From the NCBI GenBank assembly GCA_016209245.1, contig JACQWN010000234.1, positions 1 through 8,497 on the forward strand: 8,497 nt of DNA. The letters are read 5' to 3'. The position numbers were made by a program, and so were the translations under genes. The notes under the pieces were generated by a model. That model worked only from the letters and a program-made list of their open reading frames with translations, ran no database searches and was not told the DNA's origin. The first letter of the stretch is position 1. Every line of letters begins with the position of its first letter. Below, piece after piece: positions 1-5,600 of the stretch. This DNA is from Bacteroidia bacterium. GTDB lineage: Bacteria; Bacteroidota; Bacteroidia; Bacteroidales; BM523.

Positions 1-60
1 CTGATTCCATGCATGCTGCAATACAGGCAACTGGTCAAAACCTTCGTGCAATTCATATAT
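1..60 (-). pseudogene. Continuation of the nSTAND1 NTPase past the TGA, running off the left edge
   Basis: Reading on without a frame change past the TGA at 61-63 gives 20 residues, IYELHEGFDQLPVLQHAWNQ. DQLPVLQHA is the conserved segment that follows the lid helix in nSTAND1 proteins. As I recall the family pattern, the number of residues between ISRRL and DQLPV fits if the TGA stands for one amino acid. This points to a single nonsense substitution, not an indel. The rest of the gene, probably a repeat sensor, lies beyond the window. Confidence 0.7.
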
Positions 61-849
61 TCATATCTCCAATAACCTCCTCGAAATATTATTCCCGCTC
101 ATCTTTGCCGGATCCTCGATTACCTGGTAAATCTCCCTCCGCTTTAACCTCGGTACAAAAAACTGGCTGTACCCGATATACTCCGGCAATCCTCTGAATG
201 CAGCACACTGCCCAATAAAATCTGAGCGCATCGTGAATATTATATAGACAGGGAGCTTTTTTTCTAATGCTATTTTCGCTGTCTCAAGAAATATATTAAC
301 TACCAACTGGGCATCCAAAGTAGGTTTTCCCTGGCTGAAATTCTCTATGTTCGTGTAAAACTCCTCGAACTGGTCCACCAGTATGAACAGATTCGCAGCT
401 TTCCTCTTTAGCTCCTTCTTCGCCTTTTCATCTGCACTTATATATTGTTCACTCTCCATATCCAAATAATACTTCGATGATTTATACACTTCGAGCAAGG
501 ATGAAAATCCGCTCGTCAACCGTTTCTCTACTTTCTCCTGTTCCAATCCATGATGTTTTGCCAGAGCTCCTGCCATGTTTTTCAACGGCGAACGTTCAGG
601 TCTGAAATCCACGAATACCCATTTATTGAATTTTGCTTTGAAAAATCCGGCTCTGACGTTTGGAATCACTCCGGCATACACCACGGATGATTTCCCATCT
701 CCTGATGCGCCTGTCAGCATCACAAATTTTTTCTCTTCTAGTTGTGCGATTATCTGCTGTATATGAAGATCGCGACCTTTGAAGAATATAGATTCTTCTT
801 CGGTAAAGGGTCGCAGTCCGGGATAGGGACAAATTTTTGTTTCTTGCAT
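61..849 (-). CDS. nSTAND1-type P-loop NTPase, N-terminal part, cut short by an in-frame TGA
   Basis: The 262-residue product has the full ATPase core of the nSTAND1 family (STAND-class signalling NTPases, usually fused to WD40 or other repeat sensors). It opens with the family signature CPYPGLRPF (residues 7-15) and FFKGRD (22-27). Walker A is GASGDGKSS (47-55, K53). Walker B is FILVDQFEEFY (155-165, D159). A TMRSDFIGQC segment (206-215) and the PRLKRREIYQVIEDPA lid region (233-248) follow. Family members usually continue into a winged-helix region and a long sensor array. Here the frame stops at TGA 61-63 just before that, and recognisable sequence resumes in the same frame. It lies downstream of the TIR-like gene on the same strand, separated by a RAYT element. 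By family knowledge it should oligomerise on a trigger and pass the signal to an effector, but the trigger is unknown. The NTPase identity is strong; whether the gene works is doubtful. The ATG at 849 has no clear Shine-Dalgarno, which is normal in Bacteroidota. Confidence 0.85.
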   Translation of the reverse strand: MQETKICPYPGLRPFTEEESIFFKGRDLHIQQIIAQLEEKKFVMLTGASGDGKSSVVYAGVIPNVRAGFFKAKFNKWVFVDFRPERSPLKNMAGALAKHHGLEQEKVEKRLTSGFSSLLEVYKSSKYYLDMESEQYISADEKAKKELKRKAANLFILVDQFEEFYTNIENFSQGKPTLDAQLVVNIFLETAKIALEKKLPVYIIFTMRSDFIGQCAAFRGLPEYIGYSQFFVPRLKRREIYQVIEDPAKMSGNNISRRLLEI

Positions 850-884
850 TGCATTAATTGTAAAGGAATATTCTATTAGTAACT

Positions 885-929
885 ACGAGCTCAGTTGCCA
901 CGAGCTCAGTTGCCACGAGCTCAGTTGCC
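885..929. repeat. Three exact 15-bp tandem units at the left end of the RAYT element
   Basis: The unit ACGAGCTCAGTTGCC occurs at 885-899, 900-914 and 915-929 without mismatch. A fourth partial unit (ACGAGCT, 930-936) then runs into the outer palindrome. The unit has the same outer-arm sequence as the REP hairpin (ACGAGCT joined to CAGTTGCC), so it looks like repeated half-hairpins. No spacers exist between units. Confidence 0.9.
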
Positions 930-947
930 ACGAGCTTCAGCTCGTGG
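921..947. repeat. Left outer REP-like palindrome (27-bp inverted repeat with 1474-1500)
   Basis: Positions 928-936 (CCACGAGCT) and 939-947 (AGCTCGTGG) are perfect inverted arms around TC. A likely fold is an 8-bp stem with a TTCA loop. With the flanking seven bases TCAGTTG (921-927) the whole 27 bp is the exact reverse complement of 1474-1500. Confidence 0.9.
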
Positions 948-971
948 TTTAAATGAAAATAATATAAAAAC

Positions 972-985
972 AGGGCTTTAGCCCT
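972..985. repeat. Left inner palindrome of the RAYT element
   Basis: AGGGCT-TT-AGCCCT is a 6-bp perfect inverted repeat that overlaps the transposase stop codon (978-980). It pairs with 1428-1441 on the other side of the gene, differing at one loop base when reversed. It may also act as a weak hairpin at the transcript end, but no T-run follows it in the reading direction. Confidence 0.8.
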
Positions 986-1412
986 TATAGACACTAAATC
1001 CATATTTTTCAATAAACTCATCGTATTCCTGTTGAAAGTTTTTCTTTTTGTGATGTATTTCCTGGTTCAGAATATATTTCCGTACAGAATCTATTTGTGA
1101 ATGGCTGACTGAAACTGCAAAATATTCATCCTGCCAGGCGAATTTCGTATTGGTCAGTTTTTGCTTGTTTATCCAGAAAGAAGATTCGCCTTTTAATAAC
1201 TGCATTATTGTTGCAATATTCTGGTCGGCATTCATAGATATTAAGCAATGGACATGCTCGACATAACCATTTATATGGTCAAGGTATATTCCTTTTAATT
1301 TTGCATTTTCCCGGATATGAGCAAATACCTTTTGCCGGATTTCTTTTTTCAGCAAGGGTTCGCGGTTGTAGGTTGACCAGACTGCGTGAATCCAGATTTT
1401 TATGAATGGCAT
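978..1412 (-). CDS. tnpA: IS200/IS605-family (RAYT-like) Y1 transposase
   Basis: The 144-residue protein has the length of a complete single-domain Y1 HUH transposase. The metal-binding HUH motif is H53-V54-H55 in VEHVHCLIS. The likely catalytic tyrosine is Y113 in the helix VRKYILNQ, with Q117 in the usual supporting position. WIHAVWSTYNREPLL (7-21) and FAWQDEYFAVSVS (91-103) match conserved family segments. Such enzymes nick and join single-stranded DNA at hairpins through a 5' phosphotyrosine. RAYTs are usually domesticated and tied to REP palindromes. All catalytic residues are present, so it may be active. It has no TnpB partner and is bracketed by hairpins on both sides. Its stop codon (978-980) falls inside the left inner palindrome. 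It is oriented with the neighbouring operon, so it could be co-transcribed with it. Confidence 0.9.
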   Translation of the reverse strand: MPFIKIWIHAVWSTYNREPLLKKEIRQKVFAHIRENAKLKGIYLDHINGYVEHVHCLISMNADQNIATIMQLLKGESSFWINKQKLTNTKFAWQDEYFAVSVSHSQIDSVRKYILNQEIHHKKKNFQQEYDEFIEKYGFSVYKG

Positions 1413-1427
1413 ATTTTAATTTTTTAA

Positions 1428-1441
1428 AGGGCTGAAGCCCT
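1428..1441. repeat. Right inner palindrome of the RAYT element
   Basis: AGGGCT-GA-AGCCCT lies 15 bp upstream of the transposase ATG. Its core GCTGAAGC is shared with the outer palindrome at 1474-1493, which suggests related recognition hairpins with a TGAA loop. Confidence 0.8.
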
Positions 1442-1473
1442 ATTATTAAATATTATTTCTTTACTATTCTATT

Positions 1474-1500
1474 CCACGAGCTGAAGCTCGTGGCAACTGA
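1474..1500. repeat. Right outer REP-like palindrome
   Basis: CCACGAGCT (1474-1482) and AGCTCGTGG (1485-1493) form perfect arms around GA. The next seven bases CAACTGA complete the 27-bp match to the reverse complement of 921-947. The hairpin starts about 27 bp past the stop of the TIR-like gene. It is not followed by a T-run on the minus strand, so it is not a classic terminator. Confidence 0.9.
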
Positions 1501-1526
1501 AGTTCGAAGCAAATGAAAACATTTTT

Positions 1527-2345
1527 TCATTTTTCAATAGTTTCAACTATTTTATCATATTGCATTTTAATTTCCAGCGGTATCAGTTCTCCGGAAACTA
1601 TTAATGATACAACCTTTGGAGCTTTAAAGATTTTGCCTTTATTTACATCAGGATTCTCATCACCTATAAGTAGGATTGGAGTATTGGTTGCTGCGCCGCC
1701 TACTTTTTTCCATACCTGCTGGACAAAAGGAAGCGCCCAGTCCTGGATAATATTCAGCTTTTCCACCGAAATGATGTCTCTAAGCATATCAACAATGCTC
1801 TCTGCTTCTCCTTGGTCAAGCTCGTTGAACATGACAAAAATCTCGGTATTATTTACATCGAAATGTGTTTTCTCCTCCGATTCCATCATAGAACGAATAT
1901 CGTCAACTAATTGTATAGGAGAAGCAATAGAAGTGAATACTATATTTGCAGTAATACCATGCCTGATTTCATTGATAAATGCCTCCTGCAAAGGTTCTTT
2001 TTGCTCTCCAACTATATTTGCCGGATACCATGTAAAGATTTTAAAGCCGGGTTTTTCTGCAACGCACTTTTTGGCTTCATTAAATTGAAATTTAGCTATG
2101 GAAAGCGTATTATCGAATCCAAGCGTTTTACCATAATATGATGTTAAAATATGAATGGAACAGTCTGCGCCTGTAACAGCTTCTTTAACTCCCAGCATTA
2201 GCGCCTGCTCATCCTGCGGACAATCATCACCAGGAATAACTTCCAGCCCGGCATCCACCAGAATATCTTTCATCTCATTACGATGAGTGATATTATCAGG
2301 CATCCAGGGTAGAAATACTTTTACAGTTTTTTTTGTTTGATTCAT
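1527..2345 (-). CDS. TIR-like domain protein with a second C-terminal alpha/beta domain
   Basis: The 272-residue soluble protein has no signal peptide or membrane segment. Residues 8-155 resemble the TIR-like domain often encoded beside STAND NTPases: a first strand VKVFLPW (8-14), helix HRNEMKDILVDAG (21-33), strand LEVIPGD (34-40), a GADCSIHILTSYYGKTL segment (59-75), then helix SIAKFQFNEAKK (82-93) and strand FKIFTWYP (101-108). E90 sits where related TIR domains carry their key glutamate, but I cannot confirm catalysis. Residues 162-272 form a second alpha/beta region (strands EIFVMF at 168-173 and PILLIGDE at 223-230) that I do not recognise. It may be a shortened, degenerate second copy of the fold. 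The gene is followed by the RAYT element and then the NTPase gene on the same strand. An effector or signal-transfer role for the NTPase is inferred from this context. The stop is TGA at 1527-1529. Confidence 0.65.
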   Translation of the reverse strand: MNQTKKTVKVFLPWMPDNITHRNEMKDILVDAGLEVIPGDDCPQDEQALMLGVKEAVTGADCSIHILTSYYGKTLGFDNTLSIAKFQFNEAKKCVAEKPGFKIFTWYPANIVGEQKEPLQEAFINEIRHGITANIVFTSIASPIQLVDDIRSMMESEEKTHFDVNNTEIFVMFNELDQGEAESIVDMLRDIISVEKLNIIQDWALPFVQQVWKKVGGAATNTPILLIGDENPDVNKGKIFKAPKVVSLIVSGELIPLEIKMQYDKIVETIEK

Positions 2346-2350
2346 AACTG

Positions 2351-2386
2351 CAAATTTATTTATTAATGGGTACCTTTAAAAACAAA
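2351..2386 (-). promoter_or_regulatory. Possible Bacteroidota-type promoter upstream of the TIR-like gene
   Basis: On the minus strand TAAATTTG (2358-2351) matches the Bacteroidota -7 consensus TAnnTTTG. A TTTG (2386-2383) lies 24 bp upstream as a possible -33 box, slightly farther than usual. The -7 box is so near the ATG (2345) that transcription would start at or beside the start codon. Alternative TATATTTG boxes occur at 2410-2417 and 2525-2532 but lack a well-spaced TTG. Confidence 0.3.
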
Positions 2387-2441
2387 TTTTAGCCAGGTTA
2401 ATAATACGACAAATATATTACATCTGTTATTTCCTCTTATG

Positions 2442-2464
2442 CGCACTCGACTAAGTCGAGCGCG
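2442..2464. repeat. Intergenic hairpin with CTCGACT arms
   Basis: CTCGACT (2446-2452) and AGTCGAG (2454-2460) are perfect arms around a single A. A mismatch and three more pairs (CGC with GCG) extend the stem. In practice the loop would be TAA or larger. There is no T-run on either side, so it is more like a REP-type palindrome than a terminator. Confidence 0.7.
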
Positions 2465-2491
2465 AACAGGGGGGCTGGTGAATTCAAGTCA

Positions 2492-2508
2492 TGGCGCCTT
2501 TGGCGCCA
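2492..2508. repeat. Intergenic hairpin TGGCGCC-TTT-GGCGCCA
   Basis: Seven-base perfect arms flank a TTT loop; the arms also contain two GGCGCC palindromes in direct order. It lies about 118 bp past the adhesin stop codon without a T-run on the minus strand. It is GC-rich against an AT-rich background. Confidence 0.75.
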
Positions 2509-2625
2509 CAACTTTTTGGTTTGACAAATATAGAGATAAAAAGTCAATAAGTATTAAAAAACAATTCAGCGGCAATTTTTTTTCGCAGAAAAAGAGTGTG
2601 TAACAAAAAAGGGCGAAATGGAAGA

Positions 2626-5600
2626 TTATCTTATCACGGTAACCGACCCCGATTCGACATGCTCGATATCTGACAAATCTTTATAAATCAGAAACCATGT
2701 ATAGACACCCGGCTTGACAGCTTTGCGCCCGGCTTTTGCTTTTCCGTCCCAACCATAGTTAATACGGCCTGATTCGGGATCTACATCATAACGGTCGGTA
2801 TCAAAAATAATTTCACCCCAACGGTCATATATATATAAATGATAGCTTCCTTGCTGAAGCCCATGTATCTTGGGACTAAACAAGTCATTTGTTCCATCCT
2901 CATCGGGGCTGAAAGCTGTAGGGGCAAAAAATGTATATTTATCATTAATGATAATAAGCGTTCCTATAACACTGTCCTTGCATTGATGTTCGGTTTCTAC
3001 AATTAATTTAGGATAATATTCGCCAGGTGCGCGGAATTGATGAACAGGATTTACCGCTGTTACAGTATCGCTTCCGTCTCCAAAAATCCAGTTACTTACA
3101 TAAGCGAGAGTGGATTGATTAGTAAAATGTATAGTCGGGTCTAATATATCCGCCACATCAGGTGTATTTGTAAACCATGCATCGGGTGAAGGATACACAT
3201 GAATCAGATTATTCATTACATTTAACGAAATGCAACCAAACTCGGAGGTTGTAGTTAATGAAACTGAATAATCGCCGGGGTTTTGATATATATGAAACGG
3301 GTTTTGCTGAGTGTCATGGTTTAATCCGCCCGGGTCGCCAAAATCCCAATCGAATGTTCTGTTATCCATATCATTTGTTTCATTGAATTGAACCGTAAGA
3401 GGAGTGCATCCTGATGTAATGCTTGGATAAAAATCGTTTGAAGGTTCAACCATAACATATATTGTAACTTCATCAGTTTCATCAGGTGTTTCACATACAT
3501 CGGAAACTGTAAGTGAATATGTTGTTGTTGCTATAGGATGCATGATAAATGTCGGCGGAACTGTAATACCCGGACTAAGTGTATAAATATAAGGAGACTC
3601 GCCACCCACTGTATGAGCGGCAAAAGTTACATCTTCTCCCGGGCATATTGTATCGGAACTGACAGTGACATCAAAAGATAATGGAGGGTAAACAACGACT
3701 TTGACATAAGCAAGCTCGCTTGTACAATTTAAAATATCGGTTGCAAATACATTGTATAGAGTTGTATGGGCAGGTGCAACAGTAATCATGCTTGTAGTTT
3801 GATTTGTTGACCATGTATAAGTATAGCCTGGATGCCCGCCGGTAGCCGAAGCATATATTGATTTCGAGCCGTTAGTACACATATATTGAGTGGGTGGAAC
3901 TGTTACCATTACTTTAGCCGGTTGAGTAATTTGAACTGATGTTGAGAGGGTGCACCCGGCAGCGTCAGTAATTGTAATAGTATATGTACCTGCTGCTGCA
4001 AGAATTTTTGATAAAAAAGGATGATTGAACATCTGGCCGTTCGACCATGAAAAAGTAAAATTAGGAGTTCCGCCACCTGTAATAGTAATTACAGCCGTTC
4101 CGTTATTATAGCCGAAACATGTAACAGGCGTTGAAGTCATTATATAAGTAATGGAATCGGGTTCGTTAATAATGTAGTTATTAAGAGTTGTACAGGAATG
4201 GGCATCTGATATTGTAACCCAATAAACACCGGCGCTAAGCCCGTCAATATTGAAATTATTAGGTTGTTGGGGCGACCACTCGTGGAAGTATGGTGTTGTT
4301 CCGCCTGTTGGTGAGACAGTAATAGTACCATCGCTGCCGCCATAACAACTTACATCGGTTCCTGTTATTGTAGATGTAAACAGGGTAGGTTGTGTCAGTG
4401 TCACAGAAGCGGTTGCCGTACATGAATGTGCATCGGTAGTTGTAACTGAATAATTTCCTGCAGGGAGATTAACAGCTTGCGGGGTTGCCTGATTGAGCGG
4501 ATCGTTCCATTGAAAAGTATATTGTGCTGTACCGCCTGAAGCGACAGCAGTTGCAGAGCCGTTGTTATCGCCAAAGCAACTGATATTTGTGCTTGAAGTA
4601 ATGGAAGTAACCAATAGTGCGGGCTGACTGATATAAAATGTATCTTTAACTGTGCATAAACTATCATCGGTAATGGTCAGGTAATATGTTCCTGCGCTCA
4701 AACCTGTAACGGCCGAATCTTGGGTGAACTGATTCAAATTATCATGCGACCATTTATAAGTATAAGGTTCGGAGCCGCCAGTTAAACTTGTTGTAATGCT
4801 TCCGCTGTTATCGTTGTAGCAATTAAGATTTGTAAATGCAGGAACATAAACGAACGGATTAGGTGAAGTAATAGAGAATGAATAAGTATCGTAACAACCG
4901 AGCTGATCGGTAATTGTAACTGTATAATCACCCATCTGCAGAGGCGGAGGGTTAGGAGACCAATTGTAAATATAAGGACTTACCCCGCCTGAAACGTCAA
5001 AGCTGGCTTGGCCGGCATTGCCCGGACAATCAATGTTGCTGGTAGAAGGAACAATATTCAGAGGTGCAGGATTAAAAACAGTTATAACAGTTTCGAGTGA
5101 AGTACAGCCATTTTCCTTAACTTCAAGAGTTATATCATGGTTCCCAGGCAAAGTCCAGTTAACCTGAATAGGTCCTTGTCCCGAACCGGAAATAACGGCA
5201 CCGCCATCAAAATCCCAGAGATAAAAGGCAGCGGGACTCGCATTTCCGTTATAATTTATTGTTAAAGTATCGCCAGAACAAATAATAGTAGGTACAACAG
5301 TAAACGGCGATGTAGGTATCTGGCTGACTGTAATATCTTCCTCTCCATAACCCATGCATCCGTTATCATTCATATTCAGAGTAATTGTTGGTTGCCCGGC
5401 TGTAGTCCAATAAACCTGATATGGGCCTTGCCCGGAACCTGAGGCGACAGTTCCTCCGTCAAAATTCCACGTATAAATTGCAGATGGCCCGGCTGTCCCG
5501 GTAAAAGTTATCGTAGTATTTTCATTTGTGCATACACTGTCGGGAATTACCGTGAATGCTGCAACTACAGTTGGAATCACAGTAACAGTATGTGATAATA

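Larger units (their letters stand above)
885..1500 (-). mobile_element. RAYT-type (REP-associated tyrosine transposase) IS200/IS605-like element
   Basis: A single transposase gene (978-1412) is framed by two nested pairs of palindromes. The outer pair (921-947 and 1474-1500) forms a perfect 27-bp inverted repeat, each copy containing its own hairpin. The inner pair (972-985 and 1428-1441) hugs the gene. Three 15-bp tandem units extend the left side to 885. No TnpB is present. Hairpin-bounded ends around a single HUH transposase match the known REP/RAYT arrangement, in which the enzyme acts on single-stranded palindromes. No target-site duplication is seen, as expected for HUH enzymes. The element sits between the TIR-like and NTPase genes. 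The exact outer limits are uncertain; 921-1500 is the minimal symmetrical unit. Confidence 0.7.
2346..2625. other. Non-coding gap between the TIR-like gene and the adhesin gene
   Basis: No coding sequence is visible in these 280 bp. The gap holds two strong hairpins (2442-2464 and 2492-2508), a run of six G (2469-2474), a possible promoter near 2351-2386, and two identical 10-mers GACAAATATA (2408-2417 and 2523-2532). It separates the adhesin gene from the TIR/NTPase pair. Confidence 0.6.

Noticed and set aside
61..63. TGA read as an amino acid (recoded genetic code)
   Set aside because: Tryptophan is coded by TGG throughout. Reading through the TIR-like gene's TGA (1527) would run into the REP palindrome. 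A nonsense mutation is simpler.
885..947. CRISPR-like array
   Set aside because: The 15-bp units are directly adjacent without spacers and derive from the REP hairpin; no cas genes are present.
1474..1493. Intrinsic terminator after the TIR-like gene
   Set aside because: The stem is strong, but no T-run follows on the minus strand, and the same hairpin recurs in inverted form on the other side of the transposase, which fits a REP unit.
1513..2088. Open plus-strand frame of 191 codons antisense to the TIR-like gene
   Set aside because: It is the shadow of the TIR-like gene. Its translation is serine/phenylalanine-rich and matches no family, whereas the minus frame has a clear domain pattern.
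2408..2532. GACAAATATA copies as a target-site duplication of a MITE
   Set aside because: The 10-mer contains a TATATTTG promoter-like box on the minus strand, is AT-rich, and the segment between has no terminal inverted repeats, so chance or duplicated promoter boxes are as likely.
4140..4667. Small open frames inside the adhesin gene in another minus-strand frame
   Set aside because: They are shadows of the repetitive SprB-coding sequence with low-complexity translations and no start context.
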